DNA of 64,000 nt from Bacteroidales bacterium UBA1680 (lineage in GTDB: Bacteria; Bacteroidota; Bacteroidia; Bacteroidales; UBA932): positions 63,519 to 127,518 of the forward strand of contig DCKG01000031.1 in NCBI GenBank assembly GCA_002320605.1, given 5' to 3'. The notes beneath the pieces were generated by a model. That model saw only the letters and a program-made list of their open reading frames with translations, was not told the DNA's origin and did no database searches. Shown here in pieces: positions 26,334 through 34,889 of the stretch (positions within the stretch are counted from its first letter, which is position 1; every line of letters begins with the position of its first letter). Both the position numbers and the translations under genes were made by a program.

Positions 26334-27683
26334 ATGAATACGATGACGATATTATTTTTCATAATTGCCGTAGTGGCAGTTGCTTCGGTGATATTTCTGA
26401 TCATGCACAATTCCTCTGAGAGGGCTAAACTCGCTGAAAGCTTCCGCGGCGAGAAGGAAAGGATGACAAAGGAATATAATGACAAGCTGGATGAGTATCG
26501 AGAAAAAGTGACTAGGCTGAGCGGGGAAAATGCTGCTCTGTCGAGCCGCCTGGCTTCGAGGGAGGAATATGAGAGTATGCTGAAGGAGCAGCACGGAAAG
26601 GATCTCTCTCAGCTGAAAGAATCCTTCCAGGTGCTGACTGCGGACAACAGCGAGATATTCAAGAAGAAGAGCGCAGAGTCGATCAGCGAGCTTCTGAAGC
26701 CGATTAATGATAAGTTCAGCGAGTTCGGCAAGGCTGTGAAAGAGTCGCAGGAAAAGGCTACGGAGCAAAGCGCCCAGCTGAAGCAGCACATCGAGGACGT
26801 GCTCAAGCAGTCGAAGGACGTCGGTGAGGAAGCTCGCAATCTGGCCAACGCCCTGACCGGCAAATCAAAGATTCAGGGCAACTTCGGGGAGATGTCCCTA
26901 GTTGATGACCTCAAGAACGCAGGTCTTGTGGAAGGCGTTCATTTCGTTACTCAGAGGGCACTGACTGATGAAAATGGTCAGGTAATCAAGTCTGACAGCG
27001 GTCGGTCGATGATTCCTGACGCAATGGTGTATTACCCTGACAGCACCCTGGTAGTGGTGGATTCAAAGGTCAGCCTCACGGATTATAACAATTACATGAA
27101 TGCCCAGACTGAAGAGGACAGAGAAAAGTTCGCCCGCAAGCACGTTGACAGCGTCCGTGGGCATGTCGAAGAATTGGCAGGAAAGGACTATGCTGCTTAC
27201 GTTCCTGAGAATATGCGGAAGGTGGACTACAACATAATGTACATCCCTAACGACTCGGCCTTCCTGCTGATGCTACAGAAGGCTCCTTCTCTCTGGCAGG
27301 AGGCGATGAACAAGAATGTGCTGATAGTTAGCCACGTCACACTGATAGTTGTCCTGAATATGATACAGATGGCTTGGAAGCAAGCTGAGCAGAACAAGAA
27401 CATTGCAGACGTTTATAAGACAGGATCTGAACTGATGTCAGCCCTACAGGCTTGGATGAATTCCTTCACGAATATTGGGGATAGCCTACAGAAGGCTACC
27501 GATGCCTATAAAGAAGCCGCTTTCAAGCTGAAGGACTCAAGGCAGAGCGTCATTCAGAAAATCCAGAAGCTCGAGTCATTGCATCTGGCCCCTAAGCGAG
27601 GTTCCGCCAAAGGTACCCTCCCAACTACTGGCACCATTATCCCGTCCTCGCTCCAGCCCGACGAGTTTTCGGCCCCGCGATAA
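26334..27683 (+). CDS. rmuC: DNA recombination protein RmuC
   Basis: RmuC limits inversions at short repeats; it is a membrane-anchored coiled-coil protein with a PD-(D/E)XK-like nuclease domain. One N-terminal transmembrane helix (about 4-22), a long coiled coil (about 30-170), then the conserved block KIQGNFGEMSLVDDL, PDAMVYYPDSTLVVVDSKVSL (nuclease core with D and D-x-K) and the segment YNIMYIPNDSAFLLML. About 449 aa. The ATG at 26334 begins directly at the membrane anchor; an upstream in-frame ATG at 26253 would overlap the divergent gene. Confidence 0.92.
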   Translation: MNTMTILFFIIAVVAVASVIFLIMHNSSERAKLAESFRGEKERMTKEYNDKLDEYREKVTRLSGENAALSSRLASREEYESMLKEQHGKDLSQLKESFQVLTADNSEIFKKKSAESISELLKPINDKFSEFGKAVKESQEKATEQSAQLKQHIEDVLKQSKDVGEEARNLANALTGKSKIQGNFGEMSLVDDLKNAGLVEGVHFVTQRALTDENGQVIKSDSGRSMIPDAMVYYPDSTLVVVDSKVSLTDYNNYMNAQTEEDREKFARKHVDSVRGHVEELAGKDYAAYVPENMRKVDYNIMYIPNDSAFLLMLQKAPSLWQEAMNKNVLIVSHVTLIVVLNMIQMAWKQAEQNKNIADVYKTGSELMSALQAWMNSFTNIGDSLQKATDAYKEAAFKLKDSRQSVIQKIQKLESLHLAPKRGSAKGTLPTTGTIIPSSLQPDEFSAPR

Positions 27684-27688
27684 TTCAT

Positions 27689-27698
27689 CCCCCCCCCC
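27689..27698 (+). repeat. Ten-base poly-C tract
   Basis: Ten consecutive C residues between the stop codons of rmuC and the sialidase gene. Such tracts are prone to slippage; here it lies outside both genes. Confidence 0.9.
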
Positions 27699-27878
27699 TG
27701 ACGGCAAAGCTTGGGACTGTACGAATGCTTGGCGTAACTGTCTGATAATCATATAACAACTTGCCGTCCTCGTGCGGTCTGTTCCTCCGAAGATAGACCG
27801 TGCTTTCGGATCCTGTAAGTGATTGATAACGAGATGCCATTTCTGGAACCGACGTACGGTCCCCACGGCTGTGCTGCT

Positions 27879-29180
27879 TCAATTCATAGGCTCATAGCGG
27901 CCACCGGTGATCTCTTGGAGGGTGAGAACGTCGAACTTCATTGAATATTCAATGTCCTTTATCGCCTCTTCCCATGCGAAAGCGATTCGGCCATCGTGGA
28001 GCTGAACCATAGTTGAATATGCCGACGGCAGCGTGGTGACTTGAAAGCGGCCATCCCAATCGGAGGCCAGCTGTCCGGGAGTCAGCTTGCCGCATGACTT
28101 GGCACCAGATGAAGAGATAGGGAGTTCCTTCCAATATATTCCTACATTTGTTCTCTTTGGACCGAAAGGAACTGATTGAAGGGCTATCAGCACATTCTTC
28201 TCGTCTTGAATGCGTCGGGAATTCACAATAATGAACTCTCCGTTGCAGGCATTCCCATGAGCAACGGTTCCGTTGTTGTCAGAAACCGATTTCGCCGGCT
28301 TGTCCCACTGTCCATCGCCTTTCGCGACATCAGAGTAATGGAATATGTTGAAGTAGCGTCCTTCGCTGGTTCTCGAGCTAACAATGACACTGCCATCCGG
28401 AAGTTCATCGCACTTGGCTTCATCGCCATCAGGACAGGCCTCCTGGTCAATGCCTCCCAGTATGTGCCAGCTGTCCCCAAAGTCGTCACTGTAGATGACA
28501 TAGTTCGTGACCCTGTCGGTGTAATTCACGTAGAGGGCAATGTAGAGCCTGTAGTATTTGCCTACCCTGCAAACCCGGCTCTGCATGATACGGCCCGATG
28601 AACAGAATAGATCTTTCAGCTTGCCGCTCTGCCTGCCATCGAACAGGCTGTAGATGTCTTCCGTGATTATCTTGCACCCAGTCCAATGCTGCCCGCCATC
28701 ATGGCTCCTGAACTGGGCAACGTGCAGTGGATTCTCTCTTGACGTGGTAGGCATCCCGTTGCCTTGATTCCCGCTTGCGGTAATAATCATGACTTCGTCG
28801 GAATTCCTGTCGGCCACTATGCAAGGATCTCCGAATGCATATTCCGGAGAAGTCCTGATGCCGGAGCCCTTCGCCAGAATAAGTTCATCGCCCCATTTCG
28901 TGAAGCCGTTCTCCTCGCTATCTTTTGTCCCATCTGAAATGGCCGGCAGTATTTTGTAGTGCTGATCCACGATGCCGTAGCCGATGTCCATCCCATCAGG
29001 ACGCCAGTCAGTGCAGTAGATTATGTCTCCGTCCCTATTCTGAGCGATGGCAGGAATCCTGTAAGGAATCCGGCTATATGAAGCGAAAGGACTGAACACG
29101 ACCTGTCCCCGGGACTCCTGCTCTTGTCCTTTTGCCAGCAAAGGCAATGTCAGCACCAACAATAGTAGTATCTTCTTCAT
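27879..29180 (-). CDS. Sialidase (GH33-type exo-alpha-sialidase)
   Basis: Releases terminal sialic acid from glycoconjugates. The signal peptide spans about 1-19 without a lipobox cysteine. The sialidase RIP motif (SRIPYRIPAIAQ, about 36-47) supplies the first arginine of the triad. Asp-boxes SHDGGQHW (about 155-162) and SDDFGDSW (about 230-237) mark the six-bladed propeller, and YSTMVQLHDGRIAFAWEE near the end contains the nucleophile Tyr and its Glu partner region. 433 aa, a minimal catalytic domain. It lies 13 bases behind the YicC gene on the same strand and may be cotranscribed. No sialic acid lyase is in the window. Confidence 0.88.
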   Translation of the reverse strand: MKKILLLLVLTLPLLAKGQEQESRGQVVFSPFASYSRIPYRIPAIAQNRDGDIIYCTDWRPDGMDIGYGIVDQHYKILPAISDGTKDSEENGFTKWGDELILAKGSGIRTSPEYAFGDPCIVADRNSDEVMIITASGNQGNGMPTTSRENPLHVAQFRSHDGGQHWTGCKIITEDIYSLFDGRQSGKLKDLFCSSGRIMQSRVCRVGKYYRLYIALYVNYTDRVTNYVIYSDDFGDSWHILGGIDQEACPDGDEAKCDELPDGSVIVSSRTSEGRYFNIFHYSDVAKGDGQWDKPAKSVSDNNGTVAHGNACNGEFIIVNSRRIQDEKNVLIALQSVPFGPKRTNVGIYWKELPISSSGAKSCGKLTPGQLASDWDGRFQVTTLPSAYSTMVQLHDGRIAFAWEEAIKDIEYSMKFDVLTLQEITGGRYEPMN

Positions 29181-29193
29181 ATAGTTCTCGCTG

Positions 29194-30114
29194 TCAGAGG
29201 ATGTTCATAGATTGCTCGCGGATTTTCTCGAGCTCGTCTTTCATGCGAACCACGCACTTCTGGATGTCGGCGTGGTTGGCCTTGGAACCGGTAGTGTTGA
29301 TCTCGCGTCCCATTTCCTGTATGATGAAGCCCAGCTTTTTCCCAGGATATGGCTCGCCGTCGATGGTTTCCATGAAATATTTGCAGTGCTGGCGCAGGCG
29401 TACTTTCTCTTCGTTGATGTCAAGTTTCTCGATGTAGAAAATCATCTCCTGCTCGAACCTCTGCGGATCCACCTTCTGACGAAGGTCTTCGAGATCCTTC
29501 ATCAGTTTCTCGCGGACGGCCGCAATGCGCTCGGGCTCGTAACGCTCCACCTCGTTTTCAAGATTCAAGATATTCGTAACCCTTGAAGTCACGTCCTTAT
29601 AGAGCGCCACTCCCTCCTTGGCGCGATATTCATTTACGGCGGAAAGAGCCTCACATATTCCTTTATGCACGGCCTGCCAGTTATCGTCGTTGATGACATC
29701 CTGCCTCGAATTGTCCATCACGTCTGGGAATCGCAGGATAGTGGCTAGAATATTGTTGTCTGCAATGCCGAGGTCATCGCTAATTACGTTCCCAGTCTTG
29801 CCGAACTTATCTGCGCTGGCCAGATGCTGGCGGATTTCCATTATCTGGCCGTAATATGTTGCTACCAGATCGGAATTGATTGCCTTAGCGCTGGAAGCTG
29901 CATTCGGCTCCCACATCAGGAAAAAATCTATCGTGCCTCGCACGAGAGACGCTGTAATTTCCTGACGGACTTGAAGTTCCTTGTCCTTCGGAAGCAGCGG
30001 AGTCTTGATGCCGACATCACAGCTTTTCCCATTGAGCGTTCTGATTTCAATCGTTAATTTTCCGGTGTCCAAGAGAACCTCGGACTTCCCGTAACCGGTC
30101 ATAGACTTTATCAT
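29194..30114 (-). CDS. YicC-family endoribonuclease
   Basis: YicC proteins are metal-dependent endoribonucleases involved in small-RNA turnover. Family start MIKSMTGYGKSEV, then IEIRTLNGKSCDVGIKTP, and the C-terminal domain (DUF1732) with RLRQHCKYFMETI, GKKLGFIIQEMGREINTTGSKA, about 255-290, the most conserved part. About 306 aa. The start at 30114 is chosen by family; ATG at 30120 (MNMIKSM) is equally possible. A perfect TAACTTTG box at 30218-30211 implies an untranslated leader of about 90 bases. Confidence 0.92.
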   Translation of the reverse strand: MIKSMTGYGKSEVLLDTGKLTIEIRTLNGKSCDVGIKTPLLPKDKELQVRQEITASLVRGTIDFFLMWEPNAASSAKAINSDLVATYYGQIMEIRQHLASADKFGKTGNVISDDLGIADNNILATILRFPDVMDNSRQDVINDDNWQAVHKGICEALSAVNEYRAKEGVALYKDVTSRVTNILNLENEVERYEPERIAAVREKLMKDLEDLRQKVDPQRFEQEMIFYIEKLDINEEKVRLRQHCKYFMETIDGEPYPGKKLGFIIQEMGREINTTGSKANHADIQKCVVRMKDELEKIREQSMNIL

Positions 30115-30210
30115 ATTCATAAAATTTTTGAGGCAGCCGCCATTGCACGGTGCACCTTGAGTGAAACAATGAGGACCGGGATACTCCAAAACCTATCCCG
30201 CTTCCAAGCG

Positions 30211-30218
30211 CAAAGTTA
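30211..30218 (-). promoter_or_regulatory. -7 box of the yicC-sialidase transcript
   Basis: TAACTTTG on the minus strand is a perfect TAnnTTTG box, about 97 bases before the YicC start. Confidence 0.55.
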
Positions 30219-30281
30219 CTCTTTTTTCAATGAATATTTTGAATATGTCATATTCATGCCCCATGCATATGTGATTTTTTG

Positions 30282-30289
30282 TAATTTTG
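30282..30289 (+). promoter_or_regulatory. -7 box of glnS
   Basis: TAATTTTG lies 22 bases before the GlnRS start codon. Confidence 0.6.
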
Positions 30290-30311
30290 TAAAATAAATA
30301 TTCACGAAAAG

Positions 30312-31988
30312 ATGGAAGAAGCTAAGAATCCTACGGCGGAGGAGCCGAAGAGACTGAATTTCCTTGAGGAAATCATAGAGGAGAATCTTAAGTCCGGAAA
30401 GGTGAAAGAGATAAAGACCCGTTTCCCACCGGAGCCGAACGGCTATCTGCACCTCGGGCATGCCAAGAGCCTCTGCATCAACTTCGGGCTTGCCGAGAAA
30501 TACGGTGGCAAGACCAACCTTCGCTATGATGACACCAACCCAACGAAGGAGGACACTGAATATGTCGATGCGATTAAGGAAGACATTCGCTGGATGGGCT
30601 TCAAGTGGGACAAGGAGTGCTACGCCTCGGACTATTTTGATCAGCTTTACGAATGGGCGGAAGAACTGATCCGGAGAGGCTTGGCTTACGTGGATGACCA
30701 GACCCAGGAAGAAATCAGCGAAGGCCGCGGGACGGTGGAAACTCCTGGCAAGAAAAGCCCTTACAGGGACCGCAGCATGGAGGAGAATCTTCGGATTTTC
30801 AGGGATATGAAGGCTGGGAAATATGCTGATGGAGAGAAGGTTCTGAGGGCGAGAATCGACATGGCTTCCAAGAATATGATGATGCGCGATCCGATTCTTT
30901 ACAGAATCAAGCATGCACGCCATCACCGCACGGGCGACAAGTGGTGCATCTACCCGATGTATGACTTCACCCACGGCCAGTGCGACTCCATCGAGCATAT
31001 CACCCATTCCATCTGCACCTTGGAGTTCGATGTTCACCGGCCTCTGTATGACTGGTTCATCCAGACTCTGAATATATTCCCGTCCCATCAGTATGAGTTT
31101 GCCAGGCTGAACCTGACTTACACCTTGATGAGCAAGAGAAAGCTTCTGGAACTCGTGCAGAAAGGCTTGGTGGCTGGCTGGGATGACCCTCGGATGCCGA
31201 CGTTATGCGGAGTGCGCCGTCGCGGCTACACTCCGGAGGCCCTGAAGATGTTCTGCGACAAGATAGGGGTTTCGAAACGCGATCAGATGATGGACATCCA
31301 GCTTCTGGAGTGGTGCGTGCGTCAGGATTTGAATGCCCGCTCGAACCGCTACATGGTCGTGCAGCACCCTCTCAAAGTCACCCTGACGAACTGGGAGCCG
31401 GGAAAGGTCGAATGGTTCGACTGTCCTCTGAATCCAGCAGATCCGGAAGGAGTCAAACGAAAGGTTCCGTTCACAGGCGAGTTATACATCGAGCAAGAAG
31501 ACTTCATGGAAGATGCTCCTAAGAAGTTCTTCCGCCTGAAACCTGGTGGAGAAGTGCGCCTTAAATACACTTACATCATAAAGTGCGACGAGGTTGTGAA
31601 AGACGCTGATGGAAATGTCATTGAATTGAAATGCACATACGATCCTTCCACCAAGCCGGGGGCAGGAGAGTGGCGCTCGGTCAAGGGCACGATTCATTGG
31701 GTGTCAACGGAATATGCTGGCGAGATTACGATCCGCAACTATGATCGCCTGTTCCTGAAGGAGGACATGAACGACATTCCTGAGGATAAGGACTACAAGG
31801 ATTATCTTAATCCAGCATCCCTTACGATGGATCATGGTTATGTAGAGCCAGCCCTGCTTGATGACAAATCCGGAATCGCCGTCCAGTTCGAGCGCACCGG
31901 CTATTACTTCAAGGATTCTGACAGCACCGACGCAGAAGTCATATTCAATAAGACCGCAGCCTTGAAGGATTCTTATCGTCCGGAGTGA
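30312..31988 (+). CDS. glnS: Glutaminyl-tRNA synthetase
   Basis: Charges tRNA-Gln with glutamine in the cytoplasm. Class I signatures are clear: FPPEPNGYLHLGHAKS (HIGH motif, about 37-52) with the GlnRS-specific LHLGHAKS, DDTNPTKE, and VMSKRKLLELV-like KMSKS element (MSKRKL, about 274). The C-terminal anticodon-binding beta-barrels cover about 340-555. 558 aa is standard. Direct charging by GlnRS is the norm in Bacteroidota. A terminator follows at 32039-32071. Confidence 0.96.
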   Translation: MEEAKNPTAEEPKRLNFLEEIIEENLKSGKVKEIKTRFPPEPNGYLHLGHAKSLCINFGLAEKYGGKTNLRYDDTNPTKEDTEYVDAIKEDIRWMGFKWDKECYASDYFDQLYEWAEELIRRGLAYVDDQTQEEISEGRGTVETPGKKSPYRDRSMEENLRIFRDMKAGKYADGEKVLRARIDMASKNMMMRDPILYRIKHARHHRTGDKWCIYPMYDFTHGQCDSIEHITHSICTLEFDVHRPLYDWFIQTLNIFPSHQYEFARLNLTYTLMSKRKLLELVQKGLVAGWDDPRMPTLCGVRRRGYTPEALKMFCDKIGVSKRDQMMDIQLLEWCVRQDLNARSNRYMVVQHPLKVTLTNWEPGKVEWFDCPLNPADPEGVKRKVPFTGELYIEQEDFMEDAPKKFFRLKPGGEVRLKYTYIIKCDEVVKDADGNVIELKCTYDPSTKPGAGEWRSVKGTIHWVSTEYAGEITIRNYDRLFLKEDMNDIPEDKDYKDYLNPASLTMDHGYVEPALLDDKSGIAVQFERTGYYFKDSDSTDAEVIFNKTAALKDSYRPE

Positions 31989-32038
31989 GCCTTCAGCCTT
32001 TTGCTCTTTTCCTGCTGACAAAATATTAAGAATGAAGA

Positions 32039-32071
32039 CATGCCATTGTGTTGTGGCATGCCCTCTTTTTT
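32039..32071 (+). terminator. Probable terminator of glnS
   Basis: CATGCCA (32039-32045) pairs with TGGCATG (32054-32060); CCCTC and six T residues follow. The five-base gap before the T run makes it weaker than ideal. Confidence 0.6.
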
Positions 32072-32275
32072 CAAAAAGATAAAGTGATAGGTTAGAATAT
32101 TTATGTGTAATTATTGAATTAGTTCTTCACTATTATTTTCAGGATCCTTTTGGTTTTATGCTGATGCAAAATAAGCTGGAAAGGAGATAGCTTGTTAGGA
32201 TTTTTGGAACATTTTTTTTATGAAAAATTGAATCTTCAGGGCGGGCAGATTAGGACTATTTTGAGTAGTAAAATC

Positions 32276-32304
32276 GCCAACATGCTAATTGCGAGCATAT
32301 TGGC
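32276..32304. other. Unassigned strong hairpin
   Basis: GCCAACATGCT pairs with AGCATATTGGC around a seven-base loop, with a single mismatch in eleven positions. No T run follows on either strand, so it is not a typical terminator. It may be an operator, a degraded repeat or part of a small RNA. Confidence 0.4.
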
Positions 32305-32393
32305 AAGTCCAAAAGAAGTTAGAGGTTTTTTACTTGATATGCGAGCCCAGCCATAGATATGGAGTTTGCCTGTTTTTCCATGATCTCTGCATG

Positions 32394-32425
32394 AAAAAAG
32401 ACAGCCTCGTAAATGAAGGAGGCTG
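32394..32425 (-). terminator. Terminator of the DeoR-family gene
   Basis: On the minus strand CAGCCTC (32425-32419) pairs with GAGGCTG (32408-32402) and is followed, after TC, by a run of six T residues (32399-32394 region). It lies about 85 bases past the stop codon. Confidence 0.75.
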
Positions 32426-32508
32426 CCGATTGATTTTCAACTAGACAAAATGCCGACTCTGCAGACTATTATAATGAGATGTCTCTCATATTATGGCTCT
32501 ACGAACTG

Positions 32509-33315
32509 TCAGATTTTTATCGGAATGCCTTCGCTGTCCACCAGCGTTACATCTATTCCTGCATCTTGAAGCTTTTCCACGATGTCATGAGGGGCAGTGG
32601 CATCAGTGATTACCTCATCTACCTGATCCATCGAACAAATCTGAGAATAGCCCCGCCTGTTGAATTTCGTGTGGTCTGCAAGCACGATGGTCCTCTGCGC
32701 TGTGTCGACCATGATTCTGTGGAGGTGGGCCTCCATGTGGTTCGTAGTCGTTATTCCGAAATCGATGTCGATTCCATCTACGCCAAGAAATAGCTTGCTG
32801 CAAGACAAGCTCGAGAGCATCTGTTCTGCGAAAGGTCCCATGACCGCCATGGAACTCTCCCTGACAAGGCCACCTAGCTGGATTACGTCCACGTTCTCTT
32901 TGCTTATCAAGGAAGATGACACTTCGAAAGAAGACGAAATGACGGTTAAACTTTCTTTGACGACTATCTGATCGGCCAAAGACTGCATCGTGGTTCCTGA
33001 CGCGATGATGATCGTGTCCCTTGGCATTATGAGCGTTGCGGCATATTTCCCAATCGCACGCTTCTCATTTATGCAGAGGCGCTTCTTTTCAACGACGGTC
33101 TTATTGTTAGTGTACCTGTTTATGAGAATTGCGGAACCATGCACCCTGTAAAGAAGATTTTGCTGCTCCAGAAATGAGAGGTCTTTCCTGATGGTCACCT
33201 CGGAGACTTTAAGCATGGTTGCTAGCTGAGAAACAGGAATGGCGTTCTGCTGGTGCATGAATTCCATGATCTTATTCTGCCTTTCGTTAAGGTGGTTTTT
33301 TTCTTGGTCGTTCAT
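32509..33315 (-). CDS. DeoR/GlpR-family transcriptional regulator
   Basis: A cytoplasmic DNA-binding regulator of sugar metabolism. The winged helix-turn-helix occupies about 9-65 (ERQNKIMEFM, VSQLATMLKVSEVTIRKDL, with LYRVHGSAIL), and the ligand-binding DeoRC domain about 80-250 (KRAIGKYAATLI, SGTTMQSLA, LFLGVDGID, HTKFNRRGYSQI). Effectors are usually phosphorylated sugars. 268 aa. It lies just downstream of, and in the same direction as, the large uptake operon (33434-54569), with 118 bases between; whether it controls that operon is unproven. A TTTCGA-TCGAAA inverted repeat at 33360-33373 could be its own operator. Confidence 0.9.
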   Translation of the reverse strand: MNDQEKNHLNERQNKIMEFMHQQNAIPVSQLATMLKVSEVTIRKDLSFLEQQNLLYRVHGSAILINRYTNNKTVVEKKRLCINEKRAIGKYAATLIMPRDTIIIASGTTMQSLADQIVVKESLTVISSSFEVSSSLISKENVDVIQLGGLVRESSMAVMGPFAEQMLSSLSCSKLFLGVDGIDIDFGITTTNHMEAHLHRIMVDTAQRTIVLADHTKFNRRGYSQICSMDQVDEVITDATAPHDIVEKLQDAGIDVTLVDSEGIPIKI

Positions 33316-33359
33316 TCTTTGATGAAAATTTTTTCCGGTTTGCTAATATAGAATATTCA

Positions 33360-33373
33360 TTTCGATTTCGAAA
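33360..33373. promoter_or_regulatory. Candidate operator upstream of the DeoR-family gene
   Basis: TTTCGA and TCGAAA form a 14-base inverted repeat 45 bases before the regulator start, and another TTCGAAAG lies at 33400-33407. Autoregulation is an inference only. Confidence 0.3.
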
Positions 33374-33433
33374 GAAAAAAACGATTGAGATTTTTCTACT
33401 TCGAAAGGTGAATGGGTCTAAATCGACGTGCGG

Positions 33434-34819
33434 CTATTTGTTCGCGTCAATTCGTTCGAAACCTTTCTTGAAATCGTCCCAATAATTGAATGAACGGACA
33501 TGGCATAAGTCGAAAACGAAGAAGCCATCGCTTGGAGTGATGCATGCATTGATTGCATCTGGGATAAGGTCGCCTTTCCCTCCATCGCTCCAGCCAGTGC
33601 CGTTGCCAATGTCTGGACCGCATGCGAACCACACGTCGTCACATAGCAGTTTCCGTGCCTGTTGAGCGAAGCCCTGCATCGTCCATTCGCCTGAGCCATA
33701 TATGCTGTTGGATCCTGCATATGCCCCAAGGAACATGAAATCCAATTCTCCTGCATAACCATAATTTTTATACTCGGGGCTTGCCCATGAATAGTCCTTG
33801 GACGTGTCGTATTTCTTGCTTGCCCAGTTCACGCCAGAACCATAGTAGTCGGAATACCATGCCCCCACGTAAACGCCGAACTTGATTTTGTTGTTCTGTC
33901 CTTTTACGGCGTTTTTGGCTTTTACGACGAAATCGCATATGGTTTTCGCTCTGAATTCAAGCCATGGCTTGAAATATTCCTGCATGATGGATGGAATGCT
34001 TGTAGTCCCGGCAGCCATGATGTCGCTTGGGTAGTTGGCGACTGATCTTCCGATATATTCCTCAAATTTTTCCCTTGAAATGTCTGAGAAGTCGCTCATG
34101 ATCCCGTAATCGTCGTAACGGCACCTGTCCAGCACGATGCCATCTACATCGTACTTCGCAAGGTCTTTCAGAATGGAGATGACATAATCCTGCACATCAT
34201 CGTTCGCCGGATTCAGGAATTTAGCCCCGTAATCGGAACTGTCATCTAAAAGATTCATTGTGCTGGCTAGGCCGGACGAAGAGTTTATCACCGTGGCCCA
34301 AGATTTTTTTGATTCGTCTCTAAACAGCATTCCTTCCGTGCCAAGACCATACGGGCAGAGATATCCGCCCACGAATGTATTTATGGACGCATAGACGGTG
34401 AGGCCGAGTTCATGGCCTTCATCGATGAAGGCCTGCAAATAGTCCCATGTCGCTGTCCTTTCAAGCCACTTGTAGCTTGATCCTTCCCAGATGTCGATAC
34501 GTTTCACTTTCTCGGCCTTTGAAGAAGAGAAAAGCACATCTCCAGTCGTAGGGCGCACATCCACTATTATGCCGGAGAAACCAGAATCTTTCACCTTCTG
34601 GATATCCTCTGAGATGTTTTCCTTGCTGTTTGCAAACCTTTGGAAATTTCCTCCGGCATCGATCCAGACGAAGCGAGGCTTTTCGGTTTTCACTACTTCG
34701 GAACTGTCCCCGCTTTCTTTCCATGGCCAGTCAGGTATTTTGTCATCATTACCTGAGCATGAAACCAATGAGAGGGAGGCCATTATAGCCAATGAATATA
34801 TTAATTTATTGATATGCAT
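33434..34819 (-). CDS. GHL10-type (DUF187) putative glycoside hydrolase lipoprotein, copy 1
   Basis: Lipoprotein with Cys21 (lipobox LVSC) followed by SGNDD, an acidic stretch resembling the Bacteroidota surface-export signal. The rest is a TIM-barrel-like domain related to the GHL10 family: PRFVWIDAGGNFQRFA near the start, VDGIVLDRCRYDDYG in the middle (about 221-235; acidic residues at a strand end, as in the active sites of GHL10/GH-A enzymes), then FRAKTICDFV and FVFDLCHVRSFNYW close to the C terminus. 461 aa. A paralogue with the same landmarks is at 45571. Last gene of the putative 13-gene operon. Hydrolytic activity is inferred from fold family only. The start at 34819 begins a proper signal peptide. 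Confidence 0.75.
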   Translation of the reverse strand: MHINKLIYSLAIMASLSLVSCSGNDDKIPDWPWKESGDSSEVVKTEKPRFVWIDAGGNFQRFANSKENISEDIQKVKDSGFSGIIVDVRPTTGDVLFSSSKAEKVKRIDIWEGSSYKWLERTATWDYLQAFIDEGHELGLTVYASINTFVGGYLCPYGLGTEGMLFRDESKKSWATVINSSSGLASTMNLLDDSSDYGAKFLNPANDDVQDYVISILKDLAKYDVDGIVLDRCRYDDYGIMSDFSDISREKFEEYIGRSVANYPSDIMAAGTTSIPSIMQEYFKPWLEFRAKTICDFVVKAKNAVKGQNNKIKFGVYVGAWYSDYYGSGVNWASKKYDTSKDYSWASPEYKNYGYAGELDFMFLGAYAGSNSIYGSGEWTMQGFAQQARKLLCDDVWFACGPDIGNGTGWSDGGKGDLIPDAINACITPSDGFFVFDLCHVRSFNYWDDFKKGFERIDANK

Positions 34820-34889
34820 GGATTTAAGAATATAATAATGGTGCATACATTAATCTCTGAAGACTATGTACGCACCATTCAATAAGTCA

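Larger units (their letters stand above)
31989..32508. other. 520-base intergenic region with three hairpins
   Basis: No gene is recognised. It contains the glnS terminator (32039-32071), an unassigned hairpin (32276-32304) and the terminator of the DeoR-family gene (32394-32425). The remainder is AT-rich without clear structure. Confidence 0.6.
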
